Positions 1 through 8,316 of a stretch of 64,000 nucleotides of DNA are shown in pieces. Position numbers and translations under genes: made by a program. Under the pieces are notes generated by a model. That model did not search any database, was not told the DNA's origin, and saw only the letters and a list, made by a program, of their open reading frames with translations. The stretch's first letter is position 1; the number at the start of each line of letters is the position of its first letter. Location of the stretch: contig NZ_JADPQG010000003.1 of assembly GCF_015687175.1 (NCBI RefSeq), positions 372,001-436,000 on the forward strand. The letters run 5' to 3'. Source of the DNA: Reinekea sp. G2M2-21 (GTDB taxonomy: Bacteria > Pseudomonadota > Gammaproteobacteria > Pseudomonadales > Natronospirillaceae).

Positions 1-492
1 CATATACACCCGAGGCCGGCCAAGTTTCTTGCCTTTAGCCCTTCTGGTTTTCCCCTTAGCGCCCGAGTTTTTATAATCTGGTAGTAACGCATTTGGCGTT
101 TGACCACGCTGCCAAAAGCGGCGAATCAAAGTATATACGTATGGACGAGACACCTCATTAGTCGACAACACTTCCGCAATGAGCCGACTACGTACTTTTT
201 TAATATGAAAATTGGCATTTTCAACGATCGGAGCGATTATTCGATAATTTCTATTTCTAATTATTGCTTCTTTCGACTGTTTTTCTGGTAGCAAATATTG
301 GACATATTCGAAAGGATCTTGCGCGCGAGTAATTTTCTCTTGCAGTATTAAATCGTGCAGCTGAGTTAGGGTTATAAAGTCTGGGAATGCTTTTTGATCA
401 TCAATGGATATCCAGATAACATTGCGCTCAATTATCTTTAAGACGCGGTAGAAATCGCCATTGAAAATTAGCACTTCGTTAACTTGAAACAC
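1..492 (-). CDS. tnsB: TnsB transposase, N-terminal part (cut by window start)
   Basis: This frame is open from a GTG at 492 to the window edge, 164 codons. The N-terminus (VFQVNEVLIF) and the later stretches RRFWQRGQTPNAL and PDYKNSGAKG match what I recall of Tn7 TnsB closely. TnsB is the DDE transposase that binds the element ends and performs strand transfer; only its N-terminal DNA-binding part is in view, so the catalytic acidic residues cannot be checked. The GTG start is preceded by a strong GAGGAGGG ribosome site inside the end of tnsA, giving a 14-bp overlap that suggests translational coupling. No frameshift is seen in the visible part. Confidence 0.92.
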   Translation of the reverse strand, partial: MFQVNEVLIFNGDFYRVLKIIERNVIWISIDDQKAFPDFITLTQLHDLILQEKITRAQDPFEYVQYLLPEKQSKEAIIRNRNYRIIAPIVENANFHIKKVRSRLIAEVLSTNEVSRPYVYTLIRRFWQRGQTPNALLPDYKNSGAKGKTRRAKGKKLGRPRVYM

Positions 493-1303
493 GCCACCCT
501 CCTCTTAGCGACTCAAAGTCCTCAGCAACTAAGTCCGAACAGCGTAATTCTGTGAATGGCTTAAATATGTCAAAGTGAAAATAACGTCGCGCTAACAGCA
601 GCTTCAATTGAGCCAAGCTTTCACCGAGATCCAGCTGATAGGATGCATCTATTGACTTGCAAATATCAATAACTCGAATAGAGCCACTTCGTGATATCTG
701 ATCCTGGAAAAGATTAAAAGACATATGAAGCTCATCATAATCAACGTCATCTTCCATATAGTTATATAGAACATTAATATTCTCAAAAACTGTCCGCGGT
801 ATTTGCGCTTCAGTAACCAGATAAAAAGGAATTCTCTTTTCGCGCCAATATTCCCGCTCCACTTGCAGCTTCTCGACAGTTCTAGAATCGTTGAATAGTC
901 CCTTAGGCTTGACCTGGATAACGAATTTTGAGTTGTTCTTTTCGTTAGAATCAACCACGAAGTCGCTACTCATATACTGATCGATACCGCGTTCATTAGG
1001 ATGAGCAATTCCTAAACGTCGACAAATTTCTCGAGTAGTATCGCGATCAAGGGGAAACTGCTCACGAATATCGGAGGTTGAACGCCGCCATTGAAGTAGA
1101 AAGTATGTTGCGAGTTCCAAATCGGAAAGAAGGTGGTGAATACGTTGCGTTAAATGACCAAATACCCTATGAGAGCGGCCTTTTGAAGGAACATCGCGAA
1201 TAGTAAGCCACGGCTTATATTCTGCCCCGGCACCTCGACCTCTACCTTCCTTGATCCAGCTTTGGTTCTTAGCTTCCGAATTCCAGTATTGCTTCCTGCT
1301 CAT
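479..1303 (-). CDS. tnsA: TnsA endonuclease of Tn7-like transposon
   Basis: TnsA cuts the 5' ends of the transposon and, with TnsB, allows cut-and-paste movement. The 274-residue product is close to the usual size of Tn7 TnsA (about 273). It has the EGRGRGAGAEYKPW opening, the SDLE segment holding the active-site Glu, DFVVD with the Asp and IQVKP with the Lys of the restriction-enzyme-like fold. A longer frame begins at 1354, but that start abuts a TnsB site. The ATG at 1303 follows an AGGTGG ribosome site and matches the family N-terminus, so I chose it. The catalytic residues look intact. Confidence 0.93.
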   Translation of the reverse strand: MSRKQYWNSEAKNQSWIKEGRGRGAGAEYKPWLTIRDVPSKGRSHRVFGHLTQRIHHLLSDLELATYFLLQWRRSTSDIREQFPLDRDTTREICRRLGIAHPNERGIDQYMSSDFVVDSNEKNNSKFVIQVKPKGLFNDSRTVEKLQVEREYWREKRIPFYLVTEAQIPRTVFENINVLYNYMEDDVDYDELHMSFNLFQDQISRSGSIRVIDICKSIDASYQLDLGESLAQLKLLLARRYFHFDIFKPFTELRCSDLVAEDFESLRGGWRVSS

Positions 1304-1356
1304 ACTAAATTGCCACCTGAACTGACTTACAATGTAAAGTAGCTCAGATGGCAAAA

Positions 1357-1394
1357 GTTAATAACTTTATTGTTTTGTTAACAACTTTATTGTT
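1357..1394 (-). repeat. Two TnsB-type binding sites at the transposon end
   Basis: Two near-identical 18-bp sites, AACAATAAAGTTGTTAAC (1394-1377) and AACAATAAAGTTATTAAC (1374-1357), lie 20 bp apart on the minus strand just inside the TGT terminus. Their ACAATAAAGT core matches the core I recall from Tn7 end repeats. They occupy the gap between the terminus and tnsA, so TnsB binding here would also be expected to repress tnsA transcription. I do not see a good third copy within the next 40 bp. Confidence 0.85.
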
Positions 1395-1427
1395 CACCTA
1401 CATTTCTGGTAGCGCAACGATACGGAA

Positions 1428-3254
1428 TTACTCCACCGTGACTGACTTAGCTAGGTTTCGAGGCTGATCCACATCGGTTCCTTTGATGATGGCTACATAA
1501 TAACTCAGCAGCTGCAAAGGAATGGTGTATAACACGGGCGCCATATAGTCGCTGATGTGATCCATTTCCAACACCTTGACACCCTCACCACTTTTGAACC
1601 CGGCGTTCTTATCAGCGAACACATAAAGCTGGCCGCCACGGGCTCGGACTTCTTCCATATTGGACTTCAACTTCTCAAGCAGTTCGTTATTAGGCGCTAC
1701 CACAATGACTGGCATGTCATCGTCAATCAGTGCCAAGGGACCATGTTTCAACTCACCTGCAGCATATGCTTCAGCGTGAATGTAAGAGATCTCTTTCAGT
1801 TTGAGCGCACCTTCCATCGCGATAGGGTATTGGCTACCACGGCCTAAAAACAAGGTGTGATGTTTATCCGCAAAATCTTCCGCCAGCTCTTTAATTGCCG
1901 GCTCCATCTGCAGTGCCTTTTCGATCTGGACTGGCAGTTCTGTTAAGGATTTGGTGATTTCCTTTATAAGTGCAATATCAACTCCGCGATGCTTAGCGAT
2001 GCTCAATACCAACAGCATCAAACCGGCCAGCTGCACAGTAAATGCCTTCGTGGAAGCAACACCAATTTCTACACCCGCGCGCATCATATAAGCAAGATCT
2101 GATTCACGAACCAACGAGGACCCAGGAACATTACAGATGGTCAGAGAACTCATATAACCTGATTCTTTAGCTAACCGCAATGCTGCCAATGTGTCTGCGG
2201 TTTCGCCAGATTGCGAAAGCGTCACTAGTAGTGAATTTGGCAATACGACTGATTTTCGATAGCGGAATTCAGATGCAATTTCAACCTGACAAGGGATGCC
2301 GGCAATTTCTTCAAACCAATAGCGCGCGGTCATGGCGGAATTATACGAAGTACCACAAGCGATTAATTGAATGGCTTCAACCTTGCTCAGAATCTCATTG
2401 GAATTGACACCAAAGGCTTCCGTTACGATCTCGTCACCAATAACTCGACCGTCCAACGTGGCGGCGAGTGCTTTCGGCTGTTCGTGAATCTCTTTCATCA
2501 TGAAATGACGAAATTCGCCTTTATCGCCAGCATCGTGTTTCACATCACTTTCCGAGGCGTCACGCTCAACAGGCTGATCATTCAAATCAAAAATCTGTAC
2601 GGATTTGCGCGTGATTTCCGCCACATCCCCTTCTTCAAGGAATGCAAAACGACGGGTTACCGGCAGCAACGCCAATTGGTCAGATGCGACAAAGTTTTCA
2701 CCGATACCTAAACCTATAACCAAAGGTGAACCAGAACGAGCAACCACCAATCGCTCAGGATCGCGTTGATCGATCACGGCAGCACCATAAGCGCCGACCA
2801 TTTTTTTACGAGCGTGCTGCACCGCTTCAAGCAAGGAATTTGCTGTTTTCAGTTCTTCGGCTACTAAGTGCGCAATCACTTCGGTATCAGTGTCAGATGT
2901 GAACACATAGCCTAGCTCTTTGAGTTGCGAGCGCAGGTTTTCATAGTTTTCAATGATGCCGTTATGAACGACAGCAATATTGGAAGATACGTGAGGGTGT
3001 GCATTGGTTTCATTTGGCTCACCATGCGTTGCCCAACGGGTATGCGCGATGCCCGTTCCGCCGGATAACGGCGCATCAACCAACGCTTGGCTTAATTCAG
3101 ACACCTTACCTACCCGGCGTACACGACCTAATTCATTGTTGTGAATAATAGCCACACCGGCCGAGTCATAGCCCCGGTACTCTAATCGACGGAGGCCTTC
3201 AACCAATATATCTGAGACATCCCGTTGTGCCACAGCGCCTACAATTCCACACAT
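1428..3254 (-). CDS. glmS: Glutamine--fructose-6-phosphate aminotransferase (isomerizing)
   Basis: GlmS makes glucosamine-6-phosphate from fructose-6-phosphate and glutamine, the first committed step to UDP-GlcNAc. The 608-residue protein is full length. It has the MCGIVGA start with Cys as the N-terminal nucleophile, a glutaminase domain with HTRWATHG, and two SIS sugar-isomerase domains ([17 protein letters not shown]). It ends in the conserved [13 protein letters not shown]. This 3' end is the recognition site for TnsD in Tn7-family transposons, which explains the element just downstream. It follows glmU on the same strand after a 137-bp gap. Confidence 0.98.
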   Translation of the reverse strand: MCGIVGAVAQRDVSDILVEGLRRLEYRGYDSAGVAIIHNNELGRVRRVGKVSELSQALVDAPLSGGTGIAHTRWATHGEPNETNAHPHVSSNIAVVHNGIIENYENLRSQLKELGYVFTSDTDTEVIAHLVAEELKTANSLLEAVQHARKKMVGAYGAAVIDQRDPERLVVARSGSPLVIGLGIGENFVASDQLALLPVTRRFAFLEEGDVAEITRKSVQIFDLNDQPVERDASESDVKHDAGDKGEFRHFMMKEIHEQPKALAATLDGRVIGDEIVTEAFGVNSNEILSKVEAIQLIACGTSYNSAMTARYWFEEIAGIPCQVEIASEFRYRKSVVLPNSLLVTLSQSGETADTLAALRLAKESGYMSSLTICNVPGSSLVRESDLAYMMRAGVEIGVASTKAFTVQLAGLMLLVLSIAKHRGVDIALIKEITKSLTELPVQIEKALQMEPAIKELAEDFADKHHTLFLGRGSQYPIAMEGALKLKEISYIHAEAYAAGELKHGPLALIDDDMPVIVVAPNNELLEKLKSNMEEVRARGGQLYVFADKNAGFKSGEGVKVLEMDHISDYMAPVLYTIPLQLLSYYVAIIKGTDVDQPRNLAKSVTVE

Positions 3255-3391
3255 AATATTTTCCTTTCATTCCATTGTTACGTTTCCGACAAAACTTAAT
3301 GGTTCCGACCAATAAGCCATGCTGGACGTACGGTGTTTAGTTAACGGCACCGCTCAAAGGTCGGCGCCCGTTTCAGAAATTCTTTGACAGA

Positions 3392-4753
3392 TCAGCCTTT
3401 CTTTTCAGGCTTTTGCCAATGCGATAAAGACACCTGCCGTGCTCTGCCAACGGTCAGTTGGTCAGCCGGTGCCTTTTTGGTAATAACCGAGCCCGCCCCG
3501 ATGAAAGCGCCATCCTCAATGTTTACCGGTGCAACCAAGGTTGAGTTGGAGCCAACGAAAGCGTTGTTACCAATGAGCGTTTTAAATTTGTTAACCCCAT
3601 CGTAGTTGCAGGTTATGGTACCGGCCCCAATATTGGCACCATGACCAATATCAGTATCGCCAATATAGCTCAAATGATTAACCTTGCTACCTTCCCCGAT
3701 AACTGCTTTTTTTGTTTCAACAAAATTGCCAACTTTGCTGCCGTCACGCATTTCAGTTCCTGGCCGAACTCGGGCGAACGGACCTATCGTAACCAGAGAA
3801 CCAATGACCGCTTGATCCACTACAGAATTCGGTTCAATAACGGTTCCTGCACCTATAGTTGAGTTGCGAATAACACAATTAGACCCAACAACGACATTGT
3901 CGCCCAACGTCACCTCACCTTCGAAGACACAATTGACATCAATCCAGCAGTCTTGACCGGTTTTGAGCGATCCACGCACATCGACCCGAGATGGGTCTTG
4001 TAAGGTCACTCCAGCAACCATAAGGCATTCGGCAACCTGGTCCTGATACCAACGCTCCAACTGCGCCAATTGAACTCGGTTGTTGACGCCGAGCGTTTCT
4101 TCTTCGTCAACAGGGTGCACCGTTTGCACGGCAACACCTTCAGCAACAGCCATTGCAATCAAATCAGTCAGGTAGTATTCGCCCTGAGAGTTATTGTTGG
4201 ACAACTTGGGAAGCCACTCGTGCAGCATCCAGGCCGGGACAGCAATTATACCGCTGTTGATTTCATCAATTTTCAGTTCTTCTTTGCTGGCATCTTTATG
4301 CTCAACGATACTTTGAACGTTTCCACCGGAATCACGCACAATTCGACCATAGCCGGAAGGGTCTTTCACATTAACAGTGAGCAAACCCATGCTGTTCTTA
4401 CTAACTTTTGAGACGAGAACTTCCAATGTTTCTTTTTTGGTGAGAGGTACATCGCCATAAAGAATCAAAACGGCGCCTTCTTTAGGCAGTTCCGGCAAAG
4501 CCTGAGCCACTGCATGCCCGGTACCTAGCTGCTCCTTTTGCTCACAAAATTTGATCGATTGGTCGGCAAAATACTGGCGCACCTGCTCTGCACCATGCCC
4601 AACAACCATTGAGATGTCCGAAGTAAATTGACGCGCGGTGTTCACCACATGAGCTGCCAGTGGTCGCCCTGCCAGACGATGCAATACTTTCGGCAACGCC
4701 GACTTCATACGCGAACCTTGGCCTGCTGCCAATACAACTACGCTGACTTCCAT
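3392..4753 (-). CDS. glmU: Bifunctional GlcN-1-P acetyltransferase / UDP-GlcNAc pyrophosphorylase
   Basis: GlmU acetylates glucosamine-1-phosphate and couples it to UTP, giving UDP-GlcNAc for peptidoglycan, LPS and the exopolysaccharide encoded here. The N-terminal nucleotidyltransferase domain carries [11 protein letters not shown], a variant of the LxxGxGTRM loop, and YGDVP. The C-terminal half is a left-handed beta-helix of hexapeptide repeats ending near GRARQ. An in-frame ATG lies at 4774, but the ATG at 4753 ([13 protein letters not shown]) has an AGAGGA ribosome site just before it and fits the family N-terminus, giving 453 residues. Confidence 0.97.
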   Translation of the reverse strand: MEVSVVVLAAGQGSRMKSALPKVLHRLAGRPLAAHVVNTARQFTSDISMVVGHGAEQVRQYFADQSIKFCEQKEQLGTGHAVAQALPELPKEGAVLILYGDVPLTKKETLEVLVSKVSKNSMGLLTVNVKDPSGYGRIVRDSGGNVQSIVEHKDASKEELKIDEINSGIIAVPAWMLHEWLPKLSNNNSQGEYYLTDLIAMAVAEGVAVQTVHPVDEEETLGVNNRVQLAQLERWYQDQVAECLMVAGVTLQDPSRVDVRGSLKTGQDCWIDVNCVFEGEVTLGDNVVVGSNCVIRNSTIGAGTVIEPNSVVDQAVIGSLVTIGPFARVRPGTEMRDGSKVGNFVETKKAVIGEGSKVNHLSYIGDTDIGHGANIGAGTITCNYDGVNKFKTLIGNNAFVGSNSTLVAPVNIEDGAFIGAGSVITKKAPADQLTVGRARQVSLSHWQKPEKKG

Positions 4754-4810
4754 ATCATTTCCTCTTGTCTTCATGTCGTTTCAATAATGTCGGCCATTCT
4801 AGGCACGCAA

Positions 4811-4838
4811 ACATTATTAGCAAGTAAAGTTACGTCAA
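4811..4838 (-). promoter_or_regulatory. Weak candidate promoter for glmU
   Basis: On the minus strand TTGACG (4838-4833) is followed after 16 bp by TAATGT (4816-4811), an imperfect sigma-70 pair about 60 bp before the glmU start. The -10 match is poor. The rest of the 4754-5167 gap shows no further gene; it holds the upstream region of the first FN3 lipoprotein, including the shared element at 5037-5051. Confidence 0.28.
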
Positions 4839-5026
4839 TTTTTTTTTGACAATAAACGAAATCCAATTCTAAGCAACCCCAAAATCACCAAATGCGTTAC
4901 GACTTCACCAACTGAACATCGTCCGCTATCGACAAAACAGTCGACAGGCAATGTCAATTATTTGAATGCACTCAGCAAACTGAGTATCTGAGCACATACC
5001 AAGTTGAATACGTCAACCATGCGACA

Positions 5027-5051
5027 AAAAACACCCATCTAAACGCCAGAT
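5027..5051 (+). promoter_or_regulatory. Conserved element upstream of first FN3 lipoprotein (copy 1)
   Basis: An A-rich run followed by CCATCTAAACGCCAGATAT contains an inverted ATCT/AGAT pair (5037-5040 and 5048-5051). A very similar sequence occurs before the paralogous lipoprotein gene at 5660-5684. It lies about 130 bp before the start codon, a distance typical of activator sites. It could also be residual homology from gene duplication. Confidence 0.4.
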
Positions 5052-5167
5052 ATACGACTTTTGACACAAAAATGTCACCAACAGCACAAGCGGAACTACG
5101 TCACACGTATAAATTCAGCGGGTCCGTACCATTTGCACATCTTTTGACCAACTTAAAGGCCAAACAC

Positions 5168-5608
5168 ATGAAAGCAATCCAACTTTTAACCTTAATCGCG
5201 TTGTCCACTATATTAGTAGGCTGCCAGATTGAAGTTACGCCCTTGGACAATGCTGGATTGACAAGCCAGGCAACAAACATAACTGAAACAGACAGCAAAG
5301 ATACCGGCGGTGAAATGGAGAATGGTGAAAGCAATATCACCGCCAGCTCTGTAACGCTGTATTGGAGCGCGCCCGTAGAGCGTGCCAATGGAGCAAACAT
5401 AGCGACCAGCGAAATCGGTGCCTATGAAATTCGCTACAAGAAATCGTCAGAGACCAGCTACACAAACGTTGTTATTAGCAACACTAGTGTTGCTCAGCAT
5501 GTTATTGACGGCTTAGACGATGCGACTTTATATGAATTTGAAGTTGCCGCCATTGATACAGACGGGCTGTATAGTAATTTTGTTCTGGCCTCACCCCATT
5601 CACTCTAA
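5168..5608 (+). CDS. Small lipoprotein with a fibronectin type III domain
   Basis: The product (146 residues from the ATG at 5168) begins with a lipoprotein signal, MKAIQLLTLIALSTILVGC, with the lipobox Cys at residue 19. After a polar linker comes one fibronectin type III-like beta-sandwich of about 85 residues (SVTLYWSAP, YEIRYKK, YEFEVAAIDTDGLYS). An upstream in-frame start at 5072 would bury the signal peptide, whereas 5168 has AAAGG before it. Residue +2 is Gln, so outer-membrane sorting is expected. A shorter paralogue follows at 5782. Function is unknown; position beside prsK suggests a surface role linked to the exosortase/polysaccharide system. Confidence 0.8.
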   Translation: MKAIQLLTLIALSTILVGCQIEVTPLDNAGLTSQATNITETDSKDTGGEMENGESNITASSVTLYWSAPVERANGANIATSEIGAYEIRYKKSSETSYTNVVISNTSVAQHVIDGLDDATLYEFEVAAIDTDGLYSNFVLASPHSL

Positions 5609-5659
5609 AGCGAGCGCCACTTTACTTTCTCTAACTTGCCGAACGCGGACAACTCAAAA

Positions 5660-5684
5660 AAACAACCACATCTAATGCCAGATA
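5660..5684 (+). promoter_or_regulatory. Conserved element upstream of second FN3 lipoprotein (copy 2)
   Basis: AACAACCACATCTAATGCCAG with the following ATAT repeats the element at 5027-5051, again with an ATCT/AGAT inverted pair (5670-5673 and 5680-5683). It sits 112 to 130 bp before the gene, depending on which start codon is used. No convincing GG-N10-GC sigma-54 core lies between it and the gene. Confidence 0.4.
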
Positions 5685-5781
5685 TGGATGAAATATGTTA
5701 TCAACGTCACATTTCTTCCTATTAGAACTCAGTTCAGAGTGAATTTGGGCTACACTGACTTTCCTGAGAATAGTTGTCATC

Positions 5782-6138
5782 ATGTTGTTGTTACTCATTA
5801 TGCAAAGATCCATAATAATTGCCTGGCTCTCTATATTCATACTCTCCAGCTGCGACCTGCAATTGTTTCAGTCTGATTTATTTGGCTCGGTTACTATATA
5901 TTGGGAAAAGCCTCTTTTAAGAGCGAACGGTGAACCACTAAATTACTCTGACATTGGCGGCTATGAGGTTAGATACAAAAGCAAGGACGATGCTAACTAT
6001 CAGTATATAAGAGTAACAGACAGCAGCGTGACACAGTTTTCTATTCAGAATGTCAATTTAGCAAAGACAACGTTTGAAGTTGCGGCGTTTGATACCGAAG
6101 GGATCTACAGCAATTTCGTTAGAGCCTCTTCTCCTTAA
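5782..6138 (+). CDS. Small lipoprotein with a fibronectin type III domain (paralogue)
   Basis: This 118-residue protein is almost entirely a signal peptide plus one FN3-like domain. The lipobox is ILSSC and the mature part begins at that Cys. The domain (SVTIYWEKPLLRANGEPL, GGYEVRYKS, FEVAAFDTEGIYSNFVRAS) matches the preceding gene closely, so the two are tandem paralogues; this copy lacks the polar linker. A later ATG at 5800 (MQRSIII) is an equally plausible start. No clear ribosome site favours either. Function is unknown; the location suggests an outer-membrane or extracellular-matrix role. Confidence 0.7.
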   Translation: MLLLLIMQRSIIIAWLSIFILSSCDLQLFQSDLFGSVTIYWEKPLLRANGEPLNYSDIGGYEVRYKSKDDANYQYIRVTDSSVTQFSIQNVNLAKTTFEVAAFDTEGIYSNFVRASSP

Positions 6139-6286
6139 AAGCCCCAGAACGACAAATTACACTGTAAAAAAAATCGTCACCATCTCCATATTTTGTTAAA
6201 ATCCTTGATCCGAGAAGAGTATACTCTTAAACCGCGATCACATGGATTTGAATGACTGAAATACTGGTCATAGTGAGTACTTAGAG

Positions 6287-8302
6287 ATGGACTATATATC
6301 AGTAGCCCTAACTGCCAATTTTACAGCAGTTGCCGCCACGACGTTGTTGTTGGCTATCATAGCTTTTCAGGCATTTGCAGAAACTTGGAAAAGATATCTC
6401 GCAATTGGTATTCTTGGCCAACTAATATGGTCTAGCTCACTTCTAACGAGCTATATTACCGACATTAACCCTCTTGTATTAATACATTCTGAACTGTTAA
6501 GGGCAACATTATGGTTATTTGCCTTAAACGGTATTCTGTCTATTAGACTTACAATTTCACAGTGGCCATTCAAGACAAAACTAATTGCCCTGTCTTCAGT
6601 AGGAATCTGTGTTTCTGGATATGCTCTCGCACTTAATCAGAAAACACCAGTCGATGCACTCCAATACACTCTATTAGTATTAACTATGCTGTGCTTAGTA
6701 ACCACAGAGCAGGTCATCAGAAACCTTAACTCACATAGAATGATAAAGTTATTAGGTCTTAGTTTAACTTTTTTATTTTCGTATGATCTTTTTATGCGAG
6801 GTGCGTCCATTGTACTGGATACCACTGCTGCGCCAATCCTTCAAGGAAGATCTGCCCTCGCTTTCGTTTTCGCATCTTTGCTATCTCTGGGAAACTTGAT
6901 TTTCAACGAATCTAAGAACCACCAAAATATTTTCTCGGTATCCCGGCCCGCAGCATTTTATTCCTCAACTATTCTGGCCTCTACCATATTTATACTGAGT
7001 GTCATATTTGCCAATATTTTCTGGAGCAATAAAAGCTACTTAAGCACATATCTTTTCTCACTCACCTTAATCTTTGCACTATTACTGACGGTTTCGCTAA
7101 TAATTTCGAATACTTTTCGGCAAAACTTTGAAGTTTTTTTGAGCAAACACTTTTTCTCACTGAAGTATGACTACAGACTTGAATGGCTAAATGCGATTCG
7201 CTTTTTATCTGAATTGAATTCAGAGAAACCAAACTATTACGAGCAAGTTCTCGACATTTTAAAAAGTGCACTCAGAAGCCATGCAGGGAGCTTATGGATA
7301 AATAGCGATTCGCTAATAAAGAAAGTATCTGGTGAACTTGTAATAGAAAATCAACCAAATTTCATCGAAGTCGATGAACCCTTCGTTAAAGCAATGCTTA
7401 AAGAGTCTTGGATATTTGTACCTAACAGCCTAGATAAAAGTCTAAACAAAAACAACGTCCTACTCCCCGATTGGATTAAAAATAGCACAGAAATATGGGT
7501 GGTCGCCCCTTTGATCATTCAAATGAAAATTGTAGGTATTGTACTTCTTTCCAAGCCCAGATTTGATACCACTGTTACTTTCGAAGACAGGGACTTAATG
7601 ACGAACATAAGCACCCAAGTGGCGAGCCACTTACTTCTGCACCAACAAGAGAAAGTTATCAGTGATTCGAGACAGATGGAAACTTACAATCGTCTATCTG
7701 CATTCATCATGCATGACATCAACAATGTTATTGCCCAGCTCGCGTTAATAGGTAAGAACGCCGAGAAGCATAAAGACAACCCCGCGTTTGTAACAGACAT
7801 GATAAAAACCGTACACAACGCGACGACTAGAATGCAAGGTCTGATTCAGAAGTTCAACCCATCCTCGAAAGAAAAGCGCACTTCATTTTCTGCTAGCGAT
7901 ATCGCAGCAGAACTTGTGCAAGAAGTTTCTATATATTCACCAACGCCGCAAGTAACCATCAATGATGATTTTATCATTCATGCTGATCGAAAAAGGTTAC
8001 TACTCGCCCTCAAAAACCTCGTCAGAAATGCACAAGAGGTTTCACCTGACAATGGTAGCGTTCGTATAATCATCAGACTTGAAAACAATGCAAAGATCAT
8101 TGTTATAGAAGACGAAGGTAACGGAATGACGCAGCAATTCATCAACGAACAACTATTCCGCCCCTTTGTTACCACCAAACAAGAGAATGGCGTGGGTATT
8201 GGGGCCTACTTAACAAAGTCCTATCTGGAAGATATTGGGGCATCATTAAGAGTATCCAGTACGTTGAAGAAAGGCAGTCAATTTGAAATAGCATTTAGCT
8301 AA
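6287..8302 (+). CDS. prsK: Exosortase-system sensor histidine kinase PrsK
   Basis: PrsK is the membrane sensor kinase of the XrtA/PEP-CTERM regulatory pair. The 671-residue protein starts with about eight hydrophobic helices (residues 1-285), then a GAF-like region (about 320-455), then a histidine kinase core. The phospho-acceptor is His476 in AFIMHDINNVIAQ. The ATPase domain shows N (LVRNAQEVS), DEGNGM and a G2-type loop, GVGIGAYLTKSYLE. The response regulator PrsR follows 14 bp later. Which signal it senses is unknown. Confidence 0.93.
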   Translation: MDYISVALTANFTAVAATTLLLAIIAFQAFAETWKRYLAIGILGQLIWSSSLLTSYITDINPLVLIHSELLRATLWLFALNGILSIRLTISQWPFKTKLIALSSVGICVSGYALALNQKTPVDALQYTLLVLTMLCLVTTEQVIRNLNSHRMIKLLGLSLTFLFSYDLFMRGASIVLDTTAAPILQGRSALAFVFASLLSLGNLIFNESKNHQNIFSVSRPAAFYSSTILASTIFILSVIFANIFWSNKSYLSTYLFSLTLIFALLLTVSLIISNTFRQNFEVFLSKHFFSLKYDYRLEWLNAIRFLSELNSEKPNYYEQVLDILKSALRSHAGSLWINSDSLIKKVSGELVIENQPNFIEVDEPFVKAMLKESWIFVPNSLDKSLNKNNVLLPDWIKNSTEIWVVAPLIIQMKIVGIVLLSKPRFDTTVTFEDRDLMTNISTQVASHLLLHQQEKVISDSRQMETYNRLSAFIMHDINNVIAQLALIGKNAEKHKDNPAFVTDMIKTVHNATTRMQGLIQKFNPSSKEKRTSFSASDIAAELVQEVSIYSPTPQVTINDDFIIHADRKRLLLALKNLVRNAQEVSPDNGSVRIIIRLENNAKIIVIEDEGNGMTQQFINEQLFRPFVTTKQENGVGIGAYLTKSYLEDIGASLRVSSTLKKGSQFEIAFS

Positions 8303-8316
8303 CGGAGAAAAGCCAC

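Larger units (their letters stand above)
1..1402 (-). mobile_element. Tn7-like transposon, glmS-proximal end
   Basis: The window opens inside a Tn7-family element. Reading away from glmS on the minus strand one meets a TGTAGGTG terminus at 1402-1395, two TnsB-type binding sites, tnsA and the start of tnsB. The terminus lies 25 bp beyond the glmS stop codon, the spacing known for TnsD-directed insertion at attTn7. The 5 bp just outside the terminus (1407-1403, AGAAA on the minus strand) would be one copy of the target duplication. The rest of the element (tnsC, tnsD, cargo, other end) lies before position 1 and cannot be seen. Confidence 0.93.

Noticed and set aside
100-291. Open plus-strand frame over the start of the window
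   Set aside because: It is antisense to tnsB, whose frame matches Tn7 TnsB along its whole visible length.
1304-1354. Longer N-terminus for TnsA starting at 1354
   Set aside because: That start abuts a TnsB binding site and adds residues absent from the family; the ATG at 1303 has a ribosome site.
2180-2711. Plus-strand frames within glmS
   Set aside because: Shadows of glmS; no ribosome sites or recognisable protein features.
5072-5167. Upstream extension of the first FN3 lipoprotein
   Set aside because: It would place the lipoprotein signal 32 residues inside the protein; the internal ATG has AAAGG before it.
5088-5168. Sigma-54 promoter before the first FN3 gene (GG...GC near TTTGCAC)
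   Set aside because: GG and GC are 12 bp apart instead of 10.
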